Position numbers and translations under genes: made by a program | In this document: positions 45,497-54,225 of the stretch, piece by piece | Layout: each line of letters opens with the position of its first letter | How positions within the stretch are numbered: the first letter of the stretch is position 1 | Notes under the pieces: model-generated | The model's database searches: none | The model's input: only the letters and a program-made list of their open reading frames with translations | Told to the model about the DNA's origin: nothing | Source: Betaproteobacteria bacterium | GTDB lineage: Bacteria > Acidobacteriota > Terriglobia > Acidiferrales > UBA7541 | Length of the DNA: 64,000 bases | NCBI GenBank assembly: GCA_903970165.1 | Contig: CAJCHZ010000028.1 | Location: 23,855 to 87,854 of the forward strand | Direction: 5' to 3'

Positions 45497-46387
45497 CTAC
45501 TCGGAGTCAAAAGGAGAAGGTCTGTCAATCGGGCTGGACGGCAGAGCAGTGTGCAAGAAGGCAGGTTGGGTGCTTCGTCCCGTCAGAAGATGGATCGTTA
45601 GAATGGCCGCGGGAAGCAGATAAATGAGCGTGATACAGGTCCACATCAGAGCGCCGGCGCACTGCTGGTCGTCGAGGACAGAAAGACCTAAGGGGCGGGT
45701 GGTGGAAAGGTACGCCGGGTAGGCGACGCGCTCGGAGAAGACCAGAAAAGCGGAGAGGATGTCACATGGCAACGTCGCAAGAAACAAGTAGAAGAGGATG
45801 GCCCAGCGCGAACATTTTTGAACGCTTGGCCAGGGCTGAACAACAGGCCACCAAAAAAGGAATCCGGCGCTGAGGAAAGAGGAGTGCTGGACGATGTGCC
45901 ATGCTTCGGAGCGCAGCGCGAGATTAAACGCCGCGGGAATATGCCAACCCAACAAGGCCGCGGCGGCGGCCAGCCAGCAGAACACAGGCTGCGAGAGAAG
46001 ATGCCCAAGCCGCTGCAGCGGCGGGCAGCGGAAGATAGGACCGAGAACGGTCTTCACGAATGTCCGCGGCAGACCGTGCATGAACGGCATCACGGGCGCA
46101 CCGAGCAGAATCAGAGGAGGGGCGATGGTCATAAGCAGCAGATGTTGAATCATGTGCACCGTCAGCAACTGCTCGTCGAACACCGAGAGCGGCGAGCCCA
46201 ACGCAATCCAAATTGAGAACAAGCCGAGGAGAAGACTTCCTGCCCGCCAACCGGGAATTTCATTCACAGAAGACAAACGAAGCCGGAGCCATCCGCGAAG
46301 GTACACAAACGCGGCGAGGATCAGAGCTAGCGTAAGCGGAACCGGAATCCTCCAGGATTCCAGGGCGACTTGAAGAGTTGGCGGCAT
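45497..46387 (-). CDS. ctaG: caa3-type oxidase assembly factor CtaG-like membrane protein
   Basis: 296 residues with about seven membrane helices. The motifs HMIQHLLLMTIAPPLILLGAPV and WHIVQHSSFLSAG carry the conserved histidines of the caa3_CtaG family, probably involved in copper delivery to cytochrome c oxidase. It is not the heme-maturation CtaG/Cox11 type. It is the last gene of the leftward oxidase/bc operon (8 bases after cytochrome b). Confidence 0.88.
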   Translation of the reverse strand: MPPTLQVALESWRIPVPLTLALILAAFVYLRGWLRLRLSSVNEIPGWRAGSLLLGLFSIWIALGSPLSVFDEQLLTVHMIQHLLLMTIAPPLILLGAPVMPFMHGLPRTFVKTVLGPIFRCPPLQRLGHLLSQPVFCWLAAAAALLGWHIPAAFNLALRSEAWHIVQHSSFLSAGFLFWWPVVQPWPSVQKCSRWAILFYLFLATLPCDILSAFLVFSERVAYPAYLSTTRPLGLSVLDDQQCAGALMWTCITLIYLLPAAILTIHLLTGRSTQPAFLHTALPSSPIDRPSPFDSE

Positions 46388-46395
46388 GAATTGTC

Positions 46396-47883
46396 TTAAG
46401 GTTGCGCTGGAGCGTGTCCCTCTGGAGTCTCGCTGAGTGCCAAGTCACGCGAAGCATCTCGCGCGGGAGCTTGTCCGGCCGGATGCAAGGTCTCAAGAAA
46501 CGCCACAAGCGCGGTTGTTTCCGCAGGACTCAGATTCTTTCCGTAGGCGGGCATGTTGCCGCCACCCTGAATTACCTGGCGGATGAGTTGGTCTTGTGTG
46601 AGCCGCACAGCAACGCTATCCAAAGCCGGTCCTCGCTGGCCGCCCAAGTCACCGAGCGAATGGCAGTTGCGGCACTGCTTCACCTGAAATACGAGCGCGC
46701 CTTGCCGTTGAAGCGCCGTCGTGCCGCGGAGAAATCGATCCGGGACAGGATCACCGCTCCACGCGTTCATGTGCGGGCTCCAGGGCGTATAGCCTGAAAG
46801 ATGCGTAAGGGTGCCCAGCGATATCGCGATCAACGAAATCGTAAGAACCGCGATCGGCCGGCGGCGCCAGCTTTTTTCTCCCTCGCCGGAAAGGAATGGC
46901 AGAAGGAGCAGAAGCAGGATGACAACGACGGGGCCGATGAGAAGCGCGGGCGTCTCCATAGAAGGAGGCAAAAGAGAAAGCAAGGCGTAGAGCCACAGGA
47001 AAAAGTAATCGGGCTTCGGCGATGTCTGGATGATTGTGGGATCGGGGCGGCCGGTTGGACCGAATGGGCCGAAGTAAACCGCACAAGCGGCAATCGCCAC
47101 GAGGATGAAGGCCACGAAGAACATGTCCTTCCAGACGGCGTAAGGGACGAACGGCGCGCCATCCTTTTTTGTTAATTCGTGGTATTCACTCACGTAGGTC
47201 GAACGCTTCACGAGGCGCCCGGGCATCGGCCATTCGTTGATTCCCAGCTTCAACACCATCAAGAGATGCAAGCTGACGAATCCGACGAGCATCCCCGGAA
47301 TCACAAAGACATGCAGGGCGAAAAATCTGGAGAGTGTTGCGCCGGCGATAATCGGGCCGCCCAACATCAACTTTACGGCAAACGGACCGATGATCGGAAC
47401 GCGGCTGGCAATCGAAGCGCCAATACCGAGTCCCCAATAAGCGTCCTGATCGAAGCGCAGAACTTGTCCGCTGAACGCCATCCCCAGTGTCATCAACAAA
47501 AGAAAAATGCCGATGATCCAGGTGAGTTCGCGCGGAAACTTGTAGGCCCCGAAAAGGAAGACTTGCATCATGTGAATGAGGACCACCGCGACCATGAAGT
47601 TCGAGCCCCATCCGTGCATCGCGCGGATAAACCAGCCAAGAGTCACGTCGTGGTTCAGGGACTGAAGACTACTCCACGCTTCGCCGGCCGAAGGAACGTA
47701 AATCATGGCGAGCAGAATTCCGGTAACGATTTGAAGGACAAAAATAGTCAGCGCGGCGCTGCCAAATACGTACCACCAGCTGGCCGAGCTGCGAGGAACG
47801 GGGTGCTCCGAGATTTCACGAATGGGGGCGGCCAGCTGCAAGCGCTGGTCGAACCATTCGCCGATCTGCGAAATCAGGCGCAT
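46396..47883 (-). CDS. Cytochrome b with fused C-terminal cytochrome c domain
   Basis: 495 residues. The N-terminal ~220 residues match cytochrome b/b6 with four membrane helices (heme-ligand His in FIRAMHGWGSNFMV, LHVFVIPGMLVGFVSLHL). The next ~160 have three or four helices as in the b C-terminal/subunit IV part, including PDPTIIQTSPKPDYFFLWLY, the PDWY-like Qo region. The last ~100 residues contain one haem c site (QCRNCHSLGDLGGQRG) with Met in NMPAYGKNL. Quinol is oxidised at Qo and one electron passes to the fused haem c. The 3' part overlaps the Rieske frame by ten bases. Confidence 0.93.
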   Translation of the reverse strand: MRLISQIGEWFDQRLQLAAPIREISEHPVPRSSASWWYVFGSAALTIFVLQIVTGILLAMIYVPSAGEAWSSLQSLNHDVTLGWFIRAMHGWGSNFMVAVVLIHMMQVFLFGAYKFPRELTWIIGIFLLLMTLGMAFSGQVLRFDQDAYWGLGIGASIASRVPIIGPFAVKLMLGGPIIAGATLSRFFALHVFVIPGMLVGFVSLHLLMVLKLGINEWPMPGRLVKRSTYVSEYHELTKKDGAPFVPYAVWKDMFFVAFILVAIAACAVYFGPFGPTGRPDPTIIQTSPKPDYFFLWLYALLSLLPPSMETPALLIGPVVVILLLLLLPFLSGEGEKSWRRRPIAVLTISLIAISLGTLTHLSGYTPWSPHMNAWSGDPVPDRFLRGTTALQRQGALVFQVKQCRNCHSLGDLGGQRGPALDSVAVRLTQDQLIRQVIQGGGNMPAYGKNLSPAETTALVAFLETLHPAGQAPARDASRDLALSETPEGHAPAQP

Positions 47884-48413
47884 GGAAGCTTCTTTCCAAT
47901 GAGGGCCGCGCTGGCTCCGGGTGTCGGCAATTCGCCCGCCTGAATGGTGATCAGGCCGTTCTCCACTTTGTGCGGATATTCAAACAGGCCGCGTTCCGGC
48001 GGACCCGAAGCGCGCGAGCCATCACGATAATAAGCTCCGCCGTGGCACGGGCACATGAACAAACCGGATTGCGGAAACCATCGCACTGGACAACCGAGAT
48101 GCGCGCAGTTGATAGCAAAAACCTGGAATTGGTCGCCTTCGACTCGGCGCACCCAGCACGACGTGTCCACGGTCTTGCCATCGGTCGGCATCACGTTAGG
48201 ATTCTTGAACGTCGCCAGCCGCGTTTCACCTTCCGGAAATTGATTGACTGGCCCGAGGGGCACCCACGCAAGGTAGGCGTTCGAGCGCCCACGCGTGATG
48301 GACGACAACACGAATCCCACAATGGGCACCGCCAGCGCCGTCGCCACCAGGCCATTGAAGAGGATTCCCAGTTTCATGAATAGCCCGCGGCGCGAAATGG
48401 ATTCATCTGCCAT
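47874..48413 (-). CDS. Rieske iron-sulfur protein
   Basis: 179 residues from the ATG at 48413, preceded by TAGGAG at 8 bases; the open frame upstream to 48773 is not protein-like. A twin-Arg leader (SRRGLFMKLG) and an N-terminal helix come first. The 2Fe-2S ligands are in CAHLGCPVRWF and CPCHGGAYYRDG. It is the high-potential subunit of the cytochrome bc complex. Confidence 0.95.
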   Translation of the reverse strand: MADESISRRGLFMKLGILFNGLVATALAVPIVGFVLSSITRGRSNAYLAWVPLGPVNQFPEGETRLATFKNPNVMPTDGKTVDTSCWVRRVEGDQFQVFAINCAHLGCPVRWFPQSGLFMCPCHGGAYYRDGSRASGPPERGLFEYPHKVENGLITIQAGELPTPGASAALIGKKLPCA

Positions 48414-48423
48414 CGTAAAACTC

Positions 48424-49152
48424 CTAGTGATTCGCTGCATTCGAAACGGAATACGGCCGGCCCGGGTTCCGCGCACGCCGGGAAATGAGCCAGGCAACGA
48501 CGTCGCTGATTTCCTGGTCAGACATCGGCTTGCCCGACACATTGGCCCGCCAGTCTGGCGCACCCAATTCAGGTCGGCCGGTGATGACAATGGTTCGCAG
48601 CCCTTGATCGCTGACAAGCGCCAGGAACGAGTCATCCGTGATGGCGCTTCCCTTTTGCGCTCCGCGGCCGCCCGGGCCGTGACATGATTCGCAATACGTT
48701 TTGTAAGCGGCTTCGCCTTGCTGGGCATTGCCGGAGGACTTCGACGCATAGGAAGGCGGATTTGCCGCGTCAAGAATTCCGGGCTTGCTCCAGTTCGATC
48801 GGATTCCGCTGGTGATTATTTCAATCTGCTTGTCGGTCAGCAATCCGCCGGCGCTTTCTGCGAAAGCCGGCATCGCGGTTCCCGGCACGCCCTTGGAAAT
48901 GTCTTTACGAATGGTCGCGTCATCCGCAATCGCAAGATAAACAGGGTTGGCCAGGCCGATGGCGGCGCCTCCATGCCCTTCCGTGCCGTGGCAGCCCGCG
49001 CAGTTTTGGGAATAGAGCGTGGCAAAGTCTGAAATTTCGCTGGGAGCGATGGTTTCCGAACCCGCTTTCGGTTTTCCGGGAGCGGCATCGCAGCCGGAAA
49101 AAAAAATCGCGCCGAGCATTGCGAATGCGCAGACGTTGCGGAGAGGATTCAC
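48424..49152 (-). CDS. Dihaem cytochrome c lipoprotein
   Basis: 242 residues. Lipobox FFSGC at about residue 20, so it is probably membrane-anchored. Two haem c sites: NCAGCHGTEGHGG and YCESCHGPGGRGAQ, each in a cytochrome-c domain. In the middle of a bc/oxidase operon it most likely carries electrons from the bc complex to the oxidase, or acts as the cytochrome c1 equivalent. It starts four bases inside the preceding membrane-protein gene. Confidence 0.92.
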   Translation of the reverse strand: MNPLRNVCAFAMLGAIFFSGCDAAPGKPKAGSETIAPSEISDFATLYSQNCAGCHGTEGHGGAAIGLANPVYLAIADDATIRKDISKGVPGTAMPAFAESAGGLLTDKQIEIITSGIRSNWSKPGILDAANPPSYASKSSGNAQQGEAAYKTYCESCHGPGGRGAQKGSAITDDSFLALVSDQGLRTIVITGRPELGAPDWRANVSGKPMSDQEISDVVAWLISRRARNPGRPYSVSNAANH

Positions 49153-50033
49153 GAGCGATTCTCCCCCTCCCCCCGGGTTTCCATCATTCCCGGAGCTTCA
49201 ATCCCCGCGCGTAAAGCGAAGGGCATATTTTCGTGGGTTCGCACGCGCGATTGGCGCACGACGACAAGCCCCGCCACAACGCCAAACGCTACCTGAGAAG
49301 CGATGAACCATACCCAATGAATGTGGCTGCCGAGCACGGGATTCAAAAGGTCCATGGTGGAATACAAGAGTCCAGACCAAAGAACGGGAACGATAAGGCC
49401 GCCCAGGACGATAGGCCGGCGCGCAAACATAGGGAGCATCGCTCCATAAAGCAGACCGACAAGAGTGGATCCGGTGATATGCAGAATCACGGCGATAAGA
49501 AACATCCAGGGGTGAAAAGAGTTCAGCCACTCCGGAGTCAACGCCCGCGCCTCTTGCCGCGAATACACAACCGCCGCCAGCAAGTTGATGGGATACCAGA
49601 TGCTTGCCTGACTAATGAGCCCGTAGAGGCACGCGATCACGGCCATCGCTGCGCCACCGGCAATGCCGCCCTTCAGACCGGCAGAAATTGGGTAAGTCTC
49701 GACGGGCAGCCACGCGCGCAACTGATCCGGGGCGATGGCGAGGGGGAAACTGTCAACGACGCGACGCTCCGTGGTAATGGGAGTTTCGTCGGCGAGGATC
49801 GGCACGACCTCCTCGTGTTCGTGAGGAAATACCTCGCGGAACCATCCGACACAACCAGCAATCGCGAGCACCCCGCCAAGTACGCTTACAGAGACACTCG
49901 TCAAGAGTCCCGCAAAAAGCAAAGTGGATCCAAATGCAAGGACCAGAGGCCATGCTGTCCGAGCAGGAACTTCGATCTCGCTCGGGGTGTAGGTGCCGCG
50001 GTCTTTTTGTTCCGCGGATGACAGCGTTGCCAT
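49149..50033 (-). CDS. Unrecognised membrane protein of the bc-oxidase operon
   Basis: 294 residues with about six membrane helices (LVLAFGSTLLFAGLLTSV, VLGGVLAIAGCVGWF, GIAGGAAMAVIACLYGLI, WMFLIAVILHITGSTLVGLLYG). The N-terminal two-helix part, ending in a charged REVFPHEHEE segment, resembles the small oxidase subunit IV type. I do not recognise the C-terminal four-helix part. Position between subunit III and the dihaem cytochrome suggests a structural or assembly subunit joining the bc complex and the oxidase. Confidence 0.7.
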   Translation of the reverse strand: MATLSSAEQKDRGTYTPSEIEVPARTAWPLVLAFGSTLLFAGLLTSVSVSVLGGVLAIAGCVGWFREVFPHEHEEVVPILADETPITTERRVVDSFPLAIAPDQLRAWLPVETYPISAGLKGGIAGGAAMAVIACLYGLISQASIWYPINLLAAVVYSRQEARALTPEWLNSFHPWMFLIAVILHITGSTLVGLLYGAMLPMFARRPIVLGGLIVPVLWSGLLYSTMDLLNPVLGSHIHWVWFIASQVAFGVVAGLVVVRQSRVRTHENMPFALRAGIEAPGMMETRGEGENRS

Positions 50034-50042
50034 TTCTTCTCC

Positions 50043-50639
50043 TCAGCGCCCGACCACGTAAACGACAGTGAAAACAACGACCCAGACGGCGTCCACAAAA
50101 TGCCAGTACATGGCGAGGACTCCAACGCGCTTGGACTGTTCCGGGACGACACGGCCGGCCAGACCAAACAGCAACACCGCCGTGAGCATTAGCAGACCAA
50201 CCGTTACGTGCGTTGCGTGCAAACCTACCAGCGAATAGTAGGTCGTTCCGAAAAGGTTGGTAGAGATGGTCAGACCATGCTCGTAAATCAGGCGGTGCCA
50301 TTCCATGCCAGTGCCGAACAGAAAGAGGCCGCCGAGCACGATGGTGAGAAGCCATAATCCGAGGAATCCGCCACGCTTGCCGCGTTCAAGAAATCTTGCG
50401 GCGAAATGGATCGTCAGGCTGCTCGACAGTAGGCAAATCGTGTAGAAAATCGGCGTCTCGAGAACTTCGCGCGGAGTCGGACCTGTGAGGCTTTTGCCCA
50501 CATAGAAAAGATAGGCCACAACGAAAATCGTGAAAATGGACGATTCCGCGATAATGAGGCAGGCCATCCCGACCGTCCCGCGATAAGGCAGGTTCCAAAC
50601 CGGAGGCGCCTGCGTGATGGGAGCTGTGGTTGTGCTCAT
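50043..50639 (-). CDS. coxC: Cytochrome c oxidase subunit III
   Basis: 198 residues with about five membrane helices, the short bacterial type. WHLVDAVW-like segment (MYWHFVDAVWVVVFTVVYVVG) and GLHATHVTVGLLML are conserved subunit III motifs. No metal centre. Part of the leftward operon, between subunit I and the unrecognised membrane protein. Confidence 0.93.
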   Translation of the reverse strand: MSTTTAPITQAPPVWNLPYRGTVGMACLIIAESSIFTIFVVAYLFYVGKSLTGPTPREVLETPIFYTICLLSSSLTIHFAARFLERGKRGGFLGLWLLTIVLGGLFLFGTGMEWHRLIYEHGLTISTNLFGTTYYSLVGLHATHVTVGLLMLTAVLLFGLAGRVVPEQSKRVGVLAMYWHFVDAVWVVVFTVVYVVGR

Positions 50640-50651
50640 GGCTTGTTCCCT

Positions 50652-52325
50652 TCACTCATAGCGGCTGTCCGGGTCTTCGGGATGCTTGATATCCCACAAG
50701 GGCCGGCGGCTCGCCACGGTTGGGATTGTGGCGAAATTGTATTCGGGCGGCGGTGAACTCACCGACCATTCGAGCGTCCAAGCATCCCAGGGATCGTTTC
50801 CAGCGTCGCGTCCTTTGAAATAAGAAATAATCAGGTTGGCCACAAACACTAGCGTGGCGATGCTCTGGATCAATGCGCCGATCGTGACCAGCAGGTTCCA
50901 GGTGTCCCATCCGCGGCCGGGCTCGTACGTATAAATGCGGCGCGGCATGCCGAGCAACCCGGGAATGTGCATCAAGTCGAACGTCATGTGAAATCCAATA
51001 AAGAAAAGCCAAAAATGAATTTTGCCGAGGGTTTCGCTGAGCATTTTTCCCGTGATTTTCGGGTACCAGTAATAAAACGCGCCAAAGAGTGCGAAAAGAA
51101 TTCCACCCACGATCACGTAATGAAAATGCGCCACAACAAAGTAGGAGCCGGTAAGCTGCCAGTTAAAAGCCGCGCTGCCCAGCATGATGCCGGTGAGTCC
51201 GGCAATTAAAAACTGAAACAAAAATGCGATGGAGAAGAGCATCGGCGTCTTGAATTGAATCCTGCCGCCCCACATGGTGCCGAGCCAGTTAAAGATTTTG
51301 ATTCCTGTGGGGACGCCTACGGAGAGAGTGGTGATCGTGAAAAAGGCGTTGGCGTACGAAGTCATTCCGATGGAGAACATGTGGTGCGCCCACACGCTCA
51401 TGCTCACGAAGCCGATGCAGACCGAGGCACCAACCATCACCGGGTAACCGAAAATCGGCTTGCGCGAAAAGACTGGAATGATCTCCGACATGAACGCAAA
51501 GCAAGGAAGAATCAGGATGTAGACTTCCGGATGTCCGAAGATCCAGAAAAAGTGCATCCACAGTGTTGCCGAGCCGCCTGCCTGGGTATCGAAGAAATGG
51601 CTTCCAAGATAGCGGTCCGCGAGCAGCATAATCTGCGCCGCTGACAAAGGCGTGAGAGCGATGAGCACCATTCCGGACATCACCAGATTTAGCCACGCCA
51701 GCAAAGGCATGCGGCCGAGCGTCATGCCCGGGCACCGCATGCAGAGGATTGTGGTGATGAGGTTGATGGCCGTACCGATGCTGCCGAAACCGGAGACGAG
51801 CAGAGCGATTGTCCAGTAATCCGTGCTGTGGCCGGGGGAGAATGCGCGCGAAGTCAATGGAGCGTATGCCCACCAGCCCACGTCCGGGGCATTCCCGGCT
51901 CCATAGAGGCCGCTCCCTCCCACAAAGCTGAAGTACAAGAGAAATCCCCCGAACGCGGACAGCCAAAAACTAAACGCATTCAGGCGGGGAAACGCCATAT
52001 CTCTCGCGCCTACCATCAGGGGAACCAGATAGTTGGCAAATCCGAAAAGCACGGGCATGGCCACGAAAAAAATCATGGTAGTGCCGTGCATCGTAAACAT
52101 CCGGTTGAATACCTGCGGTGAAACAAAGTCGTTCAAGGGTCGTATCAGCTGGATGCGAATGATGACAGCTTCTATTCCGCCGATAACCAGAAAGACCAGC
52201 GCGTAAACTATGTAAAGAACGCCCAGCCGCTTGTGATCGACTGTGGTCACCCACTCGTGGAGGATCTCGACCCATGGCCGACCCGCAGCTTCCGCGGTCC
52301 GAATGGCCATCGCATCCGATGACAT
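50652..52325 (-). CDS. coxA: Cytochrome c oxidase subunit I
   Basis: 557 residues, twelve membrane helices. Haem and copper ligands are visible: TMHGTTMIFFVAMP (low-spin haem His), FWIFGHPEVYILILP with the cross-linked His-Tyr, and WAHHMFSIGM (CuB His pair). FVVAHFHYVIVGG carries the remaining haem ligands. It pumps protons and reduces oxygen to water. It lies 13 bases upstream of subunit III and 44 bases downstream of subunit II. Confidence 0.97.
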   Translation of the reverse strand: MSSDAMAIRTAEAAGRPWVEILHEWVTTVDHKRLGVLYIVYALVFLVIGGIEAVIIRIQLIRPLNDFVSPQVFNRMFTMHGTTMIFFVAMPVLFGFANYLVPLMVGARDMAFPRLNAFSFWLSAFGGFLLYFSFVGGSGLYGAGNAPDVGWWAYAPLTSRAFSPGHSTDYWTIALLVSGFGSIGTAINLITTILCMRCPGMTLGRMPLLAWLNLVMSGMVLIALTPLSAAQIMLLADRYLGSHFFDTQAGGSATLWMHFFWIFGHPEVYILILPCFAFMSEIIPVFSRKPIFGYPVMVGASVCIGFVSMSVWAHHMFSIGMTSYANAFFTITTLSVGVPTGIKIFNWLGTMWGGRIQFKTPMLFSIAFLFQFLIAGLTGIMLGSAAFNWQLTGSYFVVAHFHYVIVGGILFALFGAFYYWYPKITGKMLSETLGKIHFWLFFIGFHMTFDLMHIPGLLGMPRRIYTYEPGRGWDTWNLLVTIGALIQSIATLVFVANLIISYFKGRDAGNDPWDAWTLEWSVSSPPPEYNFATIPTVASRRPLWDIKHPEDPDSRYE

Positions 52326-52368
52326 AGCTGCTCCCCCAGTCCTTCGACTACTAAGCCCTGCTTAAGCT

Positions 52369-53445
52369 CTATTTCAGCGTCTCGAGATAACGCACGAGCG
52401 CGTCCAAATCAGCGTCGCTCAACTTCATGGCTGGCATCAGCGAACCGAACTTGATAGCGTCCGGGTTCTGAATCCAAAGTCGCAGATTCGCTGGGGTGTT
52501 TTCAGCCGCGCCCGCCGCGATAGTTTGGCGGCTCATCAAGTGCGTCAGATCCGGCCCAAAACGTCCCGTGCCGTTGGTGCCGCCCACCGCGTGGCAGTTC
52601 AAACAAGCCGTCGTCTCGAAAACGCGTCTTCCCGCGGATTCCTTTTCGTCCTGAATCGCAGGCTCCTTTTGCGCCTGAATCCACGCGTCAAAATCTTCCT
52701 CGCTCTCTACGGATACGCGGAGAAGCATTTTGGCGTGCTGCGTGCCGCAATACTGTGCACACTGGCCGAGAAAAAGCCCCGTCTCCTGCGGCGAGAACCA
52801 GATCCTGTTGATGTGATTCGGTATGAGATCTGTCTTCCCGCCCAGCTGAGGAACCCAAAAGCTGTGATCGGTGTCCGCGGAAAGCAGCTTAAGGAATGTG
52901 GGCCTGGGATGCGCCCGATCGCTCACGGGGATATGTAACTCGTTCGCCGTGACTACGCCAAGGGCCGGAAACCGATATTCCCACCAGAACTGATGACCTA
53001 TGGCGGTAACCTCGAGTGCCTCCGCGGGCTCCGGGGCATCCTGAATCGCGTGGATCACACGCGCCGTAGCCAAAAACAGCACGACCACAATGAGAATCGG
53101 GATGACCGTCCAGGCCAACTCAATCTGGTTGCTTCCGTAAACCTGGGCCGGCTCGCGCCCGGCATTCGTTGGCCGTTCGCGAAACCTTATGACCACGTAG
53201 ACCAACAGAGTGAAAACAACCACAAAAATCAAACCTGTAATGGAAAGCACGAAGCCCGAGAGCCGATAGAGGAGGTCAGCATTTCCCGAGTGCGGATCAA
53301 AAATGCTGGGAACCTGACTATGATCCGCTGGGCTTGCAAGGCACAACTGAGCAGCAAAGAGTATCCCCGCCAGGATCACCAGCACGCTCAAAACCCGGCC
53401 CAAGACTGCTCCGCCCTCTATCTGCCCATTCTTCGCCATGGTCAC
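52369..53445 (-). CDS. coxB: Cytochrome c oxidase subunit II fused to cytochrome c (caa3 type)
   Basis: 358 residues; a second Met two codons in is another start. The N-terminal signal/anchor and two membrane helices come first (VLVILAGILFAAQL, LVYVVIRFRERP). The CuA site is the CAQYCGTQHAKM segment with the aromatic-rich WWEYRFPALG. The last ~100 residues add a haem c domain (TACLNCHAVGG), typical of caa3 oxidases, which receive electrons through their own fused cytochrome. It is the first gene of the eight-gene leftward operon. Confidence 0.95.
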   Translation of the reverse strand: MTMAKNGQIEGGAVLGRVLSVLVILAGILFAAQLCLASPADHSQVPSIFDPHSGNADLLYRLSGFVLSITGLIFVVVFTLLVYVVIRFRERPTNAGREPAQVYGSNQIELAWTVIPILIVVVLFLATARVIHAIQDAPEPAEALEVTAIGHQFWWEYRFPALGVVTANELHIPVSDRAHPRPTFLKLLSADTDHSFWVPQLGGKTDLIPNHINRIWFSPQETGLFLGQCAQYCGTQHAKMLLRVSVESEEDFDAWIQAQKEPAIQDEKESAGRRVFETTACLNCHAVGGTNGTGRFGPDLTHLMSRQTIAAGAAENTPANLRLWIQNPDAIKFGSLMPAMKLSDADLDALVRYLETLK

Positions 53446-53569
53446 CTGCGTTTCCTTCTCAAACTGCTACGAGACCAACTCGCCGTCCAACGGGGGCCGC
53501 CAACTTACTTCTTCTCGAAGCATGAAAACAATCTTAATTTTTTGAATTTCTGTAATCATCGGACGACTT

Positions 53570-53592
53570 TTTCTTAAAGTGTTTCTTAAAGT
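53570..53592 (-). promoter_or_regulatory. Direct repeat upstream of the oxidase operon
   Basis: TTTCTTAAAGT occurs at 53570-53580 and again at 53582-53592, one base apart, about 125 bases upstream of the coxB start. The surroundings are AT-rich (53520-53595), unlike the rest of the window. This is the most likely promoter/operator zone of the operon; the binding protein is unknown. Confidence 0.4.
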
Positions 53593-54225
53593 CTAGATAC
53601 ACCCACACTCGCCGTGCGCACCCTGCGTTCAATACAACCTGCTCTCTCAACTTCCAGCCATCTCTCTTATTAGCAGCAGTTTCGGGCTGATGCCCGGCAA
53701 TCCAAATTCTAGAAGCAGTAGTAATGCCCCGTCGCGAGATGACAGGTCCGCGAATTCCTTGACGGACGGAATCCGAATTCTTTCACCTACTTCAGCTAAT
53801 GGATGCGCGACGCCTACCACGAGATGAAGTTTTTTTTGGTGTGAACAACATAGGGGCCATGCCCAAGACAGGCGTCCTTATTTGTGGAATTACCGGGGAA
53901 GTTAGCTCCGGAACCGCTTGACTGGCAACTAGGTCTAACTAACCTGGTCACCCGTTGGAGGCTATCGCAGCTAAAGCTGAGTGGCGCCATTCCTCGTCAA
54001 GGACTCGATCTTTTGGAAGGGCTCGAAGCTGCTGCAAACATTAGGCACGAGGTTTTGAATATACAGGAAACACTGTAGGCCCGGGTTTCCGCCATTGTGG
54101 TATTTCTGCATGTAAATACATGACATGGATGATTCCTGTGGCTGTCGCAATCGTCCCCACCTTAATAAATCGAACCCGGCCCCGTAGGGTCGTGAATTTT
54201 ATTTTGGCGATGCCTGGAGCAGAAA
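53593..54225. other. Divergent intergenic region before the giant HAMP kinase
   Basis: A 64-codon frame (GTG at 53884 to 54078) could encode a small protein but has no ribosome-binding site and resembles nothing. The kinase ribosome-binding site is GGAG seven bases before its ATG. The rest shows no clear promoter, hairpin or repeat. Confidence 0.35.

Noticed and set aside
53884..54078. 64-codon frame with GTG start
   Set aside because: No ribosome-binding site, no recognisable family; mentioned only as a possibility in the intergenic entry.
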